A stretch of DNA of 64,000 nucleotides from Shimia sp. CNT1-13L.2 (GCF_024331145.1 NZ_JANDJO010000003.1:248001-312000), one strand, 5' to 3'; counted from the first letter of the stretch, positions 26,882 to 35,911 are shown. Made by a program: numbers and translations. Notes: generated by a model from the sequence alone, not told the origin.

Positions 26882-28636
26882 TTACACCAGAACCGCGCCG
26901 CCGGCTTCGATTGCGCCCTGCGTCGAGGCTTCGCCCAGAAGCATTTCGTTGTGCGGCTTACCCGACGGGATCATCGGGAAGCAGTTCTCGTGCTTTTCAA
27001 CCAGACAGTCGAAGATTACCGGACCGTCGTGATTGATCATCTCCATGATCGCATCATCGAGGTCGTCGGGGTTGTCACAGTAGATACCCTTGGCACCAAA
27101 GGCTTCGGCGAGCTTGACGAAATCGGGCAGGGCTTCGGACCAGCTGTGCGAATAGCGTTCGCCGTGCAGGAGTTCCTGCCACTGGCGGACCATGCCGAGA
27201 CGTTCGTTGTTCAGAATGAACTGTTTCACCGGCAGGCGGAACTGAACCGCGGTGCCCATTTCCTGCATGTTCATCAGCCACGAGGCTTCACCGGCCACGT
27301 TGATCACGAGGCTGTCGCGGTGTGCCATCTGAACACCGATGGAGGCGGGGAAGCCATAGCCCATGGTGCCGAGGCCACCGGAGGTCATCCAGCGGTTCGG
27401 ATCTTCGAAACCGAGGTACTGGGCGGCCCACATCTGGTGCTGGCCGACTTCCGTGGTGATGTAGCGATCGTGGTCCTTGGTCAGGGCCTCAAGGCGCTGC
27501 AGCGCGTATTGCGGCTTGATGATCTTGCCTTCCTGCTTGAAGGACAGGCAGTCAACCTCGCGCCACTTGTTGATCTGGGCGTGCCACTTGGCGAGACCTT
27601 CCTTGTTGGTCTTGCGGCCGCGGGCCTTCCAGACCTTCAGGATGTCTTCAAGAACGTGACCAACATCACCCACGATCGGGATGTCAACGCGGATCACCTT
27701 GTTGATCGACGAGGGGTCGATGTCGATGTGGGCCTTCTTCGAATTCGGGCTGAAGGCGTCGATCAGGCCGGTGATCCGGTCGTCGAAACGGGCGCCGACG
27801 TTGATCATCAGGTCACAGTCGTGCATTGCCATGTTGGCCTCGTAGAGACCGTGCATGCCCAGCATGCCGAGCCAGTTCTTGCCCGATGCGGGGTAGGCGC
27901 CGAGGCCCATCAGTGTCGAGGTGATCGGAACGCCGGTTGCCTCAACCAGTTCACGCAGCAGCTGCGATGCCGCGGGGCCCGAGTTGATGACGCCGCCGCC
28001 GGTATAGAAGACCGGGCGTTCCGCCTGTTCCAGCGCTTCGACGAGTTCGGTGATCGACTCGATATCGCCCTTCAGCTGCGGCTGGTAGTTCGATGTGTTG
28101 ATCGCCTGCGGCGCGGTGTATTCGGCGCTGGCGAACTGAACATCCTTGGGGATGTCGATCAGAACCGGACCCGGACGGCCCGAGCGCGCGACGTGGAAGC
28201 CCTGGTGGATGGTTTCCGCGAGGGTTGCTGTGTCCTTGGCCAGCCAGTTGTGCTTGGTGCAGGGGCGGGTGATGCCGACGGTGTCTGCTTCCTGGAAGGC
28301 GTCCGAGCCGATCATGAAGGTCGGAACCTGGCCTGAGAGAACAACAATCGGGATCGAGTCGAGCAGGGCGTCGGTCAGGCCGGTCACCGCGTTGGTTGCA
28401 CCGGGGCCGGAGGTCACGAGGGCAACGCCAACCTTGCCGGTCGAGCGGGCATAGCCTTCGGCGGCGTGAACCGCACCCTGTTCGTGGCGCACCAGAATGT
28501 GGCGGATATCGTTCTGCTGAAAGATCTCGTCATAAATGGGTAGGACAGCCCCGCCGGGATATCCGAACACCGTGTCCACACCCTGATCCTTGAGGGCCTG
28601 AACCACCATTCTCGCTCCGGTCATCTGACGTGTCAT
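26882..28636 (-). CDS. ilvI: Acetolactate synthase large (catalytic) subunit
   Basis: Thiamine-diphosphate enzyme that makes acetolactate or acetohydroxybutyrate, the first common step to valine, leucine and isoleucine. It has 584 residues with TPP_N, central and TPP_C domains: YPGGAVLPIYDE and the catalytic Glu in RHEQGAVHAAEGYAR, and a C-terminal GDG-like region reading VAGEASWLMNMQE. The start is taken as MTRQMTGARM (28636), because GGAG lies six bases before it; an ATG 12 bases upstream (28648) is the alternative. Expression should depend on the leader attenuator at 28675-28776. Confidence 0.95.
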   Translation of the reverse strand: MTRQMTGARMVVQALKDQGVDTVFGYPGGAVLPIYDEIFQQNDIRHILVRHEQGAVHAAEGYARSTGKVGVALVTSGPGATNAVTGLTDALLDSIPIVVLSGQVPTFMIGSDAFQEADTVGITRPCTKHNWLAKDTATLAETIHQGFHVARSGRPGPVLIDIPKDVQFASAEYTAPQAINTSNYQPQLKGDIESITELVEALEQAERPVFYTGGGVINSGPAASQLLRELVEATGVPITSTLMGLGAYPASGKNWLGMLGMHGLYEANMAMHDCDLMINVGARFDDRITGLIDAFSPNSKKAHIDIDPSSINKVIRVDIPIVGDVGHVLEDILKVWKARGRKTNKEGLAKWHAQINKWREVDCLSFKQEGKIIKPQYALQRLEALTKDHDRYITTEVGQHQMWAAQYLGFEDPNRWMTSGGLGTMGYGFPASIGVQMAHRDSLVINVAGEASWLMNMQEMGTAVQFRLPVKQFILNNERLGMVRQWQELLHGERYSHSWSEALPDFVKLAEAFGAKGIYCDNPDDLDDAIMEMINHDGPVIFDCLVEKHENCFPMIPSGKPHNEMLLGEASTQGAIEAGGAVLV

Positions 28637-28674
28637 CTGTTTCTCCATCTACAACGTCACAAAATCATTCACAC

Positions 28675-28703
28675 AAAAAAGCCCCCGATCGTCTGACGGG
28701 GGC
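28675..28703 (-). terminator. ilvIH attenuator terminator hairpin
   Basis: On the minus strand GCCCCCG (28703-28697) pairs with CGGGGGC (28687-28681) and is followed by six T's (28680-28675). It lies between the leader peptide stop and ilvI, with no gene to end there, so it acts as an attenuator. Three bases of its 5' arm are shared with the antiterminator. Confidence 0.9.
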
Positions 28704-28745
28704 GCATGGGGTACCGTTATGGTGTCCGTTACCGGCCCATGCGCC
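28701..28745 (-). promoter_or_regulatory. ilvIH antiterminator pairing
   Basis: GGCGCATGGG (minus strand, 28745-28736), inside leader codons 11-14, is a perfect complement of CCCATGCGCC (28710-28701). Forming this 10-bp stem uses the first bases of the terminator arm, so the two structures exclude each other. Confidence 0.8.
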
Positions 28746-28776
28746 ATTTTCCCACGACTACGACTAGAGTGTTCAT
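28729..28776 (-). CDS. ilvIH leader peptide
   Basis: A 15-residue open frame, MNTLVVVVGKWRMGR, whose codons 4-8 read Leu-Val-Val-Val-Val. AGAAGGACC (28790-28782) is its ribosome site, and a promoter (28804-28832) lies just upstream. The run of branched-chain codons followed by an antiterminator/terminator pair is the classical amino-acid attenuator: stalling at Val or Leu codons should free codons 11-14 to form the antiterminator, while reading to the stop codon hides them and lets the terminator form. Confidence 0.9.
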   Translation of the reverse strand: MNTLVVVVGKWRMGR

Positions 28777-28803
28777 CGGTTGGTCCTTCTTGCGTCGGGC
28801 CGG

Positions 28804-28832
28804 ACATTATGAGCGTGACGCGGGGGCGTCAA
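28804..28832 (-). promoter_or_regulatory. ilv operon promoter
   Basis: On the minus strand TTGACG (28832-28827), a 17-base spacer and TAATGT (28809-28804). It predicts a start near 28797, giving about 20 bases of leader before the leader peptide ATG. Confidence 0.7.
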
Positions 28833-29072
28833 CCGCGAAATCTTTCTGCGGGCGCAAAAGTTTCTCAAATAGTGTCCGGATGGGGGTGAAATCTTTGCAT
28901 TTATTGCGCTTGGCGGGGTTCTGGCGGACATATGACGTAAAAGGGAGGCCGCAATCCGTGATTTAGACACGGACATAGGCGCCTCTGTTCCGGGGATTCG
29001 TCTGGATATGCAAACAGCATCGCAGGTCGTGGCGCGGAGGGGGGGCAGTTCTGTCGGGGTGTGTGGGGCGCG

Positions 29073-29717
29073 TCAGAGGCTGACGCCCGTGCCCTGAAGC
29101 ACACCGTGTTCCATCGCGTAGCGGGTCAGGCCCGCGGTCGACGAAATGCCGAGTTTGCGCTTGATGTTCTTGCGGTGGGTTTCGACGGTGCGTACCGAGA
29201 TATTCAGGACGAGGGCAACTTCCTTGTTCGATTTGCCCTGAGCCAGTTGCAGAAGCACAGTTTGTTCCCGGCTGGTCAAAGGTTCGCGCTCGTCCATGTC
29301 GGAAGGTTCGAGCGAGCCTTTGGCACCGGTGCAGAGATAGCGTTCCCCGCGCATGACCGTGTCGATGGCCGTCTTGATCTCGTCGGTCGGAACGTCCTTC
29401 AGAATGTATCCAACCGCGCCGTGGCTGAGGGCGGTCGAGATATATTCGGGGCTGTCGTGCATGGTCAGAATCAGGATGCGGGTATCGGGATTGGCTTCGA
29501 GAAGCATCTCGGTTGCGGTTAGGCCGCCGATCTCGGGCATGTTGAGATCCATCAGGATCACATCGGGAGACAGGGTCTTCATCTGATCCACCGCTTCGCG
29601 TCCATTGGTCAGGGTGCCAACGACTTCGATGTCATCAAAGCTCTCCAGCACAGACTGGATGCCTTCTGCCACCATCGGGTGATCATCGACGATTACAACT
29701 CTGACCGGGGTGCTCAT
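29073..29717 (-). CDS. NarL/FixJ-family response regulator
   Basis: Two-component response regulator of 214 residues. The receiver domain (4-120) has the acidic pair D11-D12, phospho-acceptor D57 in ILMDLNMPEIGG and lysine in GYILKD. The LuxR-type HTH (about 145-205) has LTSREQTVLLQLAQGKSNKE and VETHRKNIKRKLG. It overlaps the kinase gene by four bases (ATGA), so both are translated together. The TRAP transporter is transcribed divergently from the kinase, and the pair of GCGTAG palindromes in that gap is the likely binding region. Confidence 0.95.
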   Translation of the reverse strand: MSTPVRVVIVDDHPMVAEGIQSVLESFDDIEVVGTLTNGREAVDQMKTLSPDVILMDLNMPEIGGLTATEMLLEANPDTRILILTMHDSPEYISTALSHGAVGYILKDVPTDEIKTAIDTVMRGERYLCTGAKGSLEPSDMDEREPLTSREQTVLLQLAQGKSNKEVALVLNISVRTVETHRKNIKRKLGISSTAGLTRYAMEHGVLQGTGVSL

Positions 29718-31138
29718 GCACTTGCCTTTCTTTTGTCTGGCGACAGCTCTTCGGGCGGAAGGATGTGGCTCAGAGGAACTTCAGCAACGATAATGGTTCC
29801 TGACCGGCTCGAAAAGATGCGTAGGGTTCCATCGAGCTGTTCAACCCGTTCCTGCATGTTGCGCAGGCCAAGGCCCGACTTGGCGCTGTTGTTCTTGTCT
29901 TGCGGAATACCGGTGCCGTCATCAGCGATGCGCAGCGTCGCGCCGCGTTTGTGGCCACGAACGTCAATGGTGACTGTCGATGCATTGGCGTGACGTTCGA
30001 TATTGGTGAGTGCTTCCTGGGCGATCCGGTAGAGGGCGTTCTTGGCGTTGTGATCCAGACGGTTGCGGAACACAACGGTGTGAAACTCGGTCTTGATACC
30101 GGTGCGGGTGGCGAAATCGTCGGTCAGGGCCTTGAGGGCAGGGCCAAGGCCAAGATCGTCAAGCACGCCGGGGCGCAGGTCGCGGCTGATACGGCGCACT
30201 TCCTGAATGGCGCCTGAGAGATGATCAATGCCCTTGTCCAAAGTGTCCTTGGCGCGATCGTCGCCCGAAGCAAACCGTCTTCGCGCGCTGTCGAGTGCGT
30301 AGCGGACCCCGACGAGAATCTGGCTGATGCCGTCATGCAGTTCACGCGCCACGCGGCCGCGTTCTTCTTCCTGTGCATCAAAGACCCGCTGGGTGAGTTC
30401 CTTGAGCTTGGCATCGGCAAGGCGGCGTTCGCGGATGTTGATGACGAGGCCGGACATGAAAACCAGCAACAGTGCAGCGACAGTGATGGCTAGGATATAA
30501 GCAGAGGTGCGACGTACGCGGCTTTCGACCTCGGCGCGTGAGGCGGCGACGGTCTCGAGAACATCGTCGATGAAGATGCCGGTGCCGATGGCCCATTGCC
30601 AATCCTGCAACCCGACAACATAGGTTACCATACGTGCGGTCTCGCGGGTGGAGGGCTTGGGCCAGTCATAAGTGTGGTAGCCGCCGCCCTGGCGGGCAAT
30701 CTGGATCAAGTTGTCTGTGATGGCTGTGCCGTTCTGATCTTCCAGGCCGGTCCAATTCTTGCCGATGAGATAGGTCTGCCGTGGACTGACGAGGTTGTTG
30801 CCGTCGTAGTCGAAAACGAAGAAATAGCCATCCTGGCCATAGATCATGGACGCCAGTACCTGCGTCACGGCAAGTTTTGCCTGTTCATCATCGGGGGCGG
30901 CACGGCCGTATATGTTCACGAAGGCCGTGCGCGCGATCGAGATGTAGTTTTTCAGTTCGGCTTTCTTGGCTTCGATCAACTGGATTTCCAGCGCCTTGAT
31001 CTCGCGTTCGGCGAGTTGCCGGGACTGGTTGGCCACAAGGATCGAAATTGCCGCAACCGCCAGAACGAGCGGAAGGGTCGCAAGCAAAAACAGCTTTTGC
31101 CCGTAGGACAGGCGAAGATGCGAAAGAAAGTGGCGCAT
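29714..31138 (-). CDS. Sensor histidine kinase with extracellular Cache domain (NarL-partner type)
   Basis: Membrane sensor kinase of 474 residues. The first membrane segment is at about 16-37, and a periplasmic single-Cache domain spans roughly 40-205 (GYFFVFDYDGNNL, YDWPKPST, WQWAIGTGIF). The second membrane segment is at 213-236. A HisKA_3 dimerisation domain has the phospho-acceptor H268 in RVARELHDGISQ, followed by an HATPase domain with ALTNIERHANAS and DDGTGIP. Cache domains of this kind bind small organic acids, which fits regulation of the neighbouring TRAP transporter by its own substrate. Confidence 0.93.
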   Translation of the reverse strand: MRHFLSHLRLSYGQKLFLLATLPLVLAVAAISILVANQSRQLAEREIKALEIQLIEAKKAELKNYISIARTAFVNIYGRAAPDDEQAKLAVTQVLASMIYGQDGYFFVFDYDGNNLVSPRQTYLIGKNWTGLEDQNGTAITDNLIQIARQGGGYHTYDWPKPSTRETARMVTYVVGLQDWQWAIGTGIFIDDVLETVAASRAEVESRVRRTSAYILAITVAALLLVFMSGLVINIRERRLADAKLKELTQRVFDAQEEERGRVARELHDGISQILVGVRYALDSARRRFASGDDRAKDTLDKGIDHLSGAIQEVRRISRDLRPGVLDDLGLGPALKALTDDFATRTGIKTEFHTVVFRNRLDHNAKNALYRIAQEALTNIERHANASTVTIDVRGHKRGATLRIADDGTGIPQDKNNSAKSGLGLRNMQERVEQLDGTLRIFSSRSGTIIVAEVPLSHILPPEELSPDKRKASA

Positions 31139-31213
31139 TCGTGATTCGTAGCGTGGATCGGATCGCGAATCCTAGGGGGGAAATTGAAATTTTCGACCCA
31201 AGGTCTTCCCTAT

Positions 31214-31271
31214 GCGTAGTTCTACTGAAGAACCGGGGGCGAAAAGTGGGGTCTCAGCGTAGTTTCTACGC
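31214..31271. promoter_or_regulatory. Paired GCGTAG palindromes, candidate response-regulator operator
   Basis: A perfect inverted repeat GCGTAG-TTT-CTACGC at 31257-31271 and a second, imperfect copy GCGTAG-TT-CTAC at 31214-31225, 43 bases apart. They lie between the kinase and TRAP genes. A third inverted repeat GGTATT...AATACC is at 31279-31300. Dyads of this size suit dimeric LuxR-type regulators. Confidence 0.6.
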
Positions 31272-31387
31272 AGTACTAGGTATTCCAAGTTACAAATACC
31301 AAAGCTAGGCTCGTGGAACTTGCAACGATCCGTCCGCATGCCGCCAAGAGCATGACGGGCTGTACTAATTCTGGGAGGAAGAACTCT

Positions 31388-32470
31388 ATGGATCGTCGTT
31401 CTTTTCTGAAAACTTCGGCAATGGGCGGTGCAGCCGCTGCAGCGACCACTCTGGCCGCACCGGCTTATGCCACCGGCAAACGCACCCTGACGATGGTGAC
31501 CACCTGGGGTCGCGGTCTGGCAGGCGTGTTTGACGCGGCTCAGCGTTCGGCTGACACCATCACCGCAATGTCGGACGGCATGCTGACCGTCGACGTGAAA
31601 GCGGCTGGCGAACTGGTTGGCGCCTTCGAAGTCTTCGACGCCGTGACCGCTGGTCAGGCAGACATGTATCACGCGGCTGACTATTATTTCGTAGGCCAGC
31701 ACCCCGGTTATGCGTTCTTCACCTCCGTGCCCTTCGGCATGTCGGCGCAGGAACTGGCAAACTGGTACTACCACGGTGGTGGTATGGCGATGCACGACGA
31801 GCTGGGCGAAATCTTTGGCCTGAAGTCGTTCATCGGCGGCAACACCGGTGCACAGGCCGGCGGCTGGTTCGCCAAGGAAATCTCGGGTCCGGAAGACTTC
31901 AACGGTCTGAAGTTCCGTATGCCGGGTCTGGGCGGTAAAGCCCTTGGTAAGCTGGGTGCATCGGTACAGAACCTTCCGGGTTCGGAAGTGTACCAAGCGC
32001 TGGCATCGGGCGCCATCGACGGCACCGAGTGGATCGGCCCCTGGGCTGACGAAAAAGCCGGTTTCCAGGAAATCACCAAGTTCTACTACACTGCTGGTTT
32101 CCACGAGCCGGGCGCGGCCCTGTCGGTTGCGACCAACCGCGAAGTCTTTGACTCGCTGTCGCCGGCACACCAGAAGATCATCGAGATCGCTTCGGCCGAA
32201 ACCCACCAGTGGAGCCTTGCACAGTTCCTCAACAACAACGGTGCAGCGCTGCAGCGTCTGCAGTCGGCAGGCGTGAAAACCCTGCAATTCCCGGACAGTG
32301 TCTGGGATGCCTTCGGTAAGGCTTCGGCAGAAGTACACGCCGAGAACATGGGCGACGAGATCTACAAGAAGATCTACGACAGCTACCAGGCATCGATGAA
32401 AGCATCGTCGGGCTGGATTCAGAAGTCGGAAGGCGCGTATCGCGCGCAACGCGACCGCGTTCTGGGCTAA
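31388..32470 (+). CDS. TRAP transporter substrate-binding protein (DctP/TakP-like)
   Basis: Periplasmic receptor of a tripartite ATP-independent transporter, 360 residues. It begins with a twin-arginine-like signal (DRRSFLKTSAMGG) and a cleavage region near APAYA. Family positions are readable: GELVGAFEVFDAV, GGNTGAQAGGWF, KFRMPGLGGKALGKLG (carboxylate-binding Arg) and GTEWIGPW. These match the TakP branch that binds 2-oxo acids and other monocarboxylates; the actual ligand is unknown. The ATG at 31388 follows GGGAGGAAG. A strong hairpin separates it from the permease genes, which favours higher receptor expression. Confidence 0.95.
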   Translation: MDRRSFLKTSAMGGAAAAATTLAAPAYATGKRTLTMVTTWGRGLAGVFDAAQRSADTITAMSDGMLTVDVKAAGELVGAFEVFDAVTAGQADMYHAADYYFVGQHPGYAFFTSVPFGMSAQELANWYYHGGGMAMHDELGEIFGLKSFIGGNTGAQAGGWFAKEISGPEDFNGLKFRMPGLGGKALGKLGASVQNLPGSEVYQALASGAIDGTEWIGPWADEKAGFQEITKFYYTAGFHEPGAALSVATNREVFDSLSPAHQKIIEIASAETHQWSLAQFLNNNGAALQRLQSAGVKTLQFPDSVWDAFGKASAEVHAENMGDEIYKKIYDSYQASMKASSGWIQKSEGAYRAQRDRVLG

Positions 32471-32490
32471 TCCAACCCTCTGACGCATTT

Positions 32491-32523
32491 AAGGCCCTCC
32501 GAACCCGTTTCGGGGGGCCTTTT
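32491..32523 (+). terminator. Hairpin between the TRAP receptor and permease genes
   Basis: A 12-bp stem AGGCCCTCCGAA/TTCGGGGGGCCT (one wobble) with a five-base loop and TTT tail. It probably causes partial termination, so the receptor is made in excess over the membrane subunits, as usual in binding-protein transport operons. Confidence 0.85.
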
Positions 32524-32573
32524 CAAAAGTCGCGACAGCGCACCTCATGAAAACAATAAGGGGATGAGGGATC

Positions 32574-33488
32574 ATGCTGGACGCAATCGTCTGGTTTTTC
32601 ACCAATATCGGCCAAGCCTTCGTGAACTTCGGGTATGCGATCACGCATCCGGGGCTTTGGCTTTCGTGGATCGGTGGTCTGGACACTGTTGAGGACAAGC
32701 AGGCGCTCATGCGCTTTGTCTACTATGGTGGCTCGACCGAGTTCTTTTTCGTTATCTTCACTGCGTTCCTGATTTTCACGGCCATCGGGCTGTGGCGTGC
32801 CAGCTTCATGTGGGGGTGCGTACGGGTTCTGGAGACATTCGCCAATTCGGTGGGCCGCTTCTTTGCATGGGCCGGCCTTTTGATGGTTTTGCAGCAGATC
32901 GTGATCGTCTTCATGCAGCGGATCTTTACCGTTGCCGAGATTTCGCTGATCTGGAATGTCGACTTCCTGACGCATGACGTGAGCTGGTGGGCGGAGGAGC
33001 TCAAGCTCTACAACGCCATGATCGTGTGCATGTGTGCGACCTACACCTTTGTTCAGGGCGGCCACGTACGTGTTGACCTGGTCTATTCGGTGGTGTCCTA
33101 CCGCGTGAAAAAGATCATCGACATGTTCGGTTCTATGGTCTTCATGCTGCCGGCGGCGGTGCTGACCTGGATGTACGGCTGGTTCTTCATGTGGCGTCAC
33201 CTCGTTACTCCTAAGGTCTCGGCCAGTGACAAGGTCGAACTGCTTATGCGCAAGGCGCGCATTCTCAAATGGAACGTCGAAACCATCGGTTTCTCACCTA
33301 ACGGCTTTAACGCTTACTTCCTGTTCAAGATCCTCCTGGTCTGCTTTGCGGCCATGGTGTTCCTGCAGGCGATTGCCTTCTTCTACCGCTCGCTTCTCGA
33401 GCTGCGCGAAGGCAAGGCAAGCGAAGGCAAGTATCTCGACCGCGACACGCTGGGCGAGGGTGAAGAAGCCTATGAAGGCACGCACTGA
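32574..33488 (+). CDS. TRAP transporter small permease (DctQ), extended form
   Basis: Small membrane subunit of 304 residues, well above the usual 160-230. Hydrophobic segments are near residues 5-35, 55-75, 100-120, 145-165, 185-210 and 245-270. The core DctQ signature lies around GGHVRVDLVYSVVSYRVKKI. Extra sequence at the N-terminus and a loop at about 215-240 (PKVSASDKVELLMRKARILK) account for the length. The ATG follows GGGGATGAGGG. It is 17 bases upstream of the large permease. Confidence 0.88.
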   Translation: MLDAIVWFFTNIGQAFVNFGYAITHPGLWLSWIGGLDTVEDKQALMRFVYYGGSTEFFFVIFTAFLIFTAIGLWRASFMWGCVRVLETFANSVGRFFAWAGLLMVLQQIVIVFMQRIFTVAEISLIWNVDFLTHDVSWWAEELKLYNAMIVCMCATYTFVQGGHVRVDLVYSVVSYRVKKIIDMFGSMVFMLPAAVLTWMYGWFFMWRHLVTPKVSASDKVELLMRKARILKWNVETIGFSPNGFNAYFLFKILLVCFAAMVFLQAIAFFYRSLLELREGKASEGKYLDRDTLGEGEEAYEGTH

Positions 33489-33505
33489 GGTAAGGGGCAG
33501 AAACA

Positions 33506-35860
33506 ATGCTATTTGGACTTGATGGGGTCGAAGTCGGCCTGATTATCGTCTTTCTTTGCCTCTTCGGGGGTATTCTGTCGGGCTTCCCGGTGGCCTTTGC
33601 CATCGGCGGCGCGGGGGTGATCTCTTTCGGGATCATTGCTGCTCTGGACAGCGCCGGCATTCTTATTCACCAGGCCATCGACACGTCGTCGGCCATGTAC
33701 GCGGACCTGATCTCGCAAGGGATCAAGCCAGATGCCATATCGGTATTCCGATACCCGGAGTTGCCACGCATTGACGAGGCGATCTTCCCGGGTGGCTGGG
33801 AAAAGGCGATGGACCGCAACCTTTCGTTCATCGTGAACCGTATGAACGAGCGGGTGATCGCGGGGGCGTCGATCGAAACCCTTCTGGCGGTTCTGATGTT
33901 CGTTCTGATGGGCATCACGCTGGAACGTTCCAAGATCGCGAACGAACTCCTGACCACGATGGCGCGTGTCTTTGGCCCGCTGCCGGGCGGTCTGGCCGTT
34001 TCGGTTGTGGTTGTGGGCGCGTTCCTCGCGGCGTCGACGGGTATCGTTGGGGCAACGGTTGTGACCATGGGCCTCTTGTCGCTGCCCACCATGTTGCGTA
34101 ACGGCTATTCGCCGCAGCTTGCAACCGGTGTGATCGCGGCTTCGGGCACGCTGGGACAGATCATTCCCCCCTCTATCGTGATCGTTCTGCTTGGGACGCT
34201 TGCAGGTGATCTGTATTCGACCGCACAGGAAGAACGTGCACAGCTTGCAGGCTGTTCGGATGCTTTGACCTATCTGGGTGAGCCGGCGGTTGTCTCTGTT
34301 GGTACGCTGTTCCAGGCTGCACTCATTCCGGGGATCATGCTGGCGGTTCTTTACGGCCTCTATGCCTTTGGCTTTGCCTTCCTGAACCCGAGCAAAGCAC
34401 CGGCGGTACAGTTGGGGTCGTCGAACAGTGAACCGATTGGTCGTTCGCATGGCCTGACCTGGTTCCTTGGTGTACCGGCGGCGATTGTCGTGGTCTTCAT
34501 CGGGCTGAGCAACGTTGGCATCATTGGCAACCAGGAAGTCACCGTTGAAAGCTTCTCGGATGCCGGTCAGACGGCAAGTCTGCGGACCAAGGTCGGTGAC
34601 CAGTGTAAGGCGTCGATGATTGACCTGCATGGTCAGGAGGCCTGGGATACGGCCGTGGCCGAGCAAGCCGAGATCGATGCGGCCGGTGGTGTTCAGGAAG
34701 CGCGTGCTTTGACAGATGAAGAACGTCAGGCGGCCTATCTTGAGAAGCTGGCCAATGCCGCGCCGATCGGGTCGGGTCTTGGGATCGGCTTCCTGCTACT
34801 GGCCTTTGTTCTGACCACTGCACGTGGGGTCGGACCGTCGCGTGACACGCGCCCGCTGATGATTGGTGGCGCGGGTATCGTGGTGGCCTTGCTGGTCGAC
34901 GCGCTGTTGATCACGCCGGAAACCACGCCGGGCATGACGCTGGTTCTGATCGCACTGCCGCTGGCAGCGACGCTCTATGGCTGTCGTTACGCGGCTGGTC
35001 TGCTTGGACAGAATGAACTGTTGCGCGTGGTCTTCCCGCCGCTGGTTCTGATCATCGCGGTGCTTGGTTCGATCCTCGGCGGTATCACCAACCCGACGCC
35101 GGCAGCGGCGCTTGGGGCAGGTGGCGCGATCATGCTTGCAGCCTATCGCAAGCTGCATGATCAGGAGAAATCCGGCGCGATCATCATCTGGGCCACGTTC
35201 GCCATTATCATCATGATCCTGGTGGGTGTGAACTTTGACCTGCGGGTGAACATCGAAGGTGTGACTACCGAGAACTGGATCGCGTTCATCGTGGCCAAGT
35301 CGGCGTATCTGTTCGCGATGTTCGGCATACTCTACGGCTGCTGGGTGTTGTTCCGCGGCAAGGTTCTGACGCCGATTGTTCGGGAAACCGCGAAGGTAAC
35401 TTCGATGGTGTTCACCATCCTGATCGGTTCGCAGCTTCTGAACCTCGTGGTGATCTCCTTTGGTGGCGAGCACTATATCCAGCAGTTCCTGCGGTCCTTC
35501 GACAACGAGTTCACGGTCTTCCTGATCGTGATGCTGGTGCTGTTCGTGCTGGGCTTCGTGCTCGACTTCCTCGAGATCATCTACATCGTGATCCCGATTG
35601 TCGGGCCGGTGATCTATGGCTCGTACTTCGATCCGAAGTGGGTGACCATCATGATCGCGGTGAACCTCCAGACTTCGTTCCTGACACCGCCATTCGGCTT
35701 TGCGCTCTTCTATCTCAGGGGTGTGGCACCGAAGGAGGTGACGACCGGGCATATCTATCGCGGGATCATTCCCTTCGTGCTGATCCAGGTCGTTGGGCTC
35801 GCGATACTCTGGTACTTCCCGTCGATCGTTACGATCCTTCCGGATCTGATCCCGAACTGA
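33506..35860 (+). CDS. TRAP transporter large permease (DctM), extended form
   Basis: Ion-coupled translocation subunit of 784 residues, compared with about 430 for classical DctM. The first half has GGILSGFPVAFAIG, GVIAASGTLGQIIPPSIV, and the second half GITNPTPAAALGAGG and VNLQTSFLTPPFGFALFYLRG. Two insertions are visible: a hydrophilic one near residues 70-125 and a long one near 295-515 that includes a soluble acidic part (EAWDTAVAEQAEID) and extra membrane helices. Enlarged permeases of this type accompany TakP-like receptors in marine alphaproteobacteria, as far as I know. Confidence 0.92.
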   Translation: MLFGLDGVEVGLIIVFLCLFGGILSGFPVAFAIGGAGVISFGIIAALDSAGILIHQAIDTSSAMYADLISQGIKPDAISVFRYPELPRIDEAIFPGGWEKAMDRNLSFIVNRMNERVIAGASIETLLAVLMFVLMGITLERSKIANELLTTMARVFGPLPGGLAVSVVVVGAFLAASTGIVGATVVTMGLLSLPTMLRNGYSPQLATGVIAASGTLGQIIPPSIVIVLLGTLAGDLYSTAQEERAQLAGCSDALTYLGEPAVVSVGTLFQAALIPGIMLAVLYGLYAFGFAFLNPSKAPAVQLGSSNSEPIGRSHGLTWFLGVPAAIVVVFIGLSNVGIIGNQEVTVESFSDAGQTASLRTKVGDQCKASMIDLHGQEAWDTAVAEQAEIDAAGGVQEARALTDEERQAAYLEKLANAAPIGSGLGIGFLLLAFVLTTARGVGPSRDTRPLMIGGAGIVVALLVDALLITPETTPGMTLVLIALPLAATLYGCRYAAGLLGQNELLRVVFPPLVLIIAVLGSILGGITNPTPAAALGAGGAIMLAAYRKLHDQEKSGAIIIWATFAIIIMILVGVNFDLRVNIEGVTTENWIAFIVAKSAYLFAMFGILYGCWVLFRGKVLTPIVRETAKVTSMVFTILIGSQLLNLVVISFGGEHYIQQFLRSFDNEFTVFLIVMLVLFVLGFVLDFLEIIYIVIPIVGPVIYGSYFDPKWVTIMIAVNLQTSFLTPPFGFALFYLRGVAPKEVTTGHIYRGIIPFVLIQVVGLAILWYFPSIVTILPDLIPN

Positions 35861-35880
35861 CGCGCGTTGAAAAAAGACTT

Positions 35881-35911
35881 AAAGGCCGCCCCGACGTTGG
35901 GCGGCCTTTTT
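35881..35911 (+). terminator. Terminator of the TRAP operon
   Basis: Perfect stem AAAGGCCGCCC/GGGCGGCCTTT with a seven-base loop and a T-run, 20 bases after the large permease stop. Confidence 0.9.
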
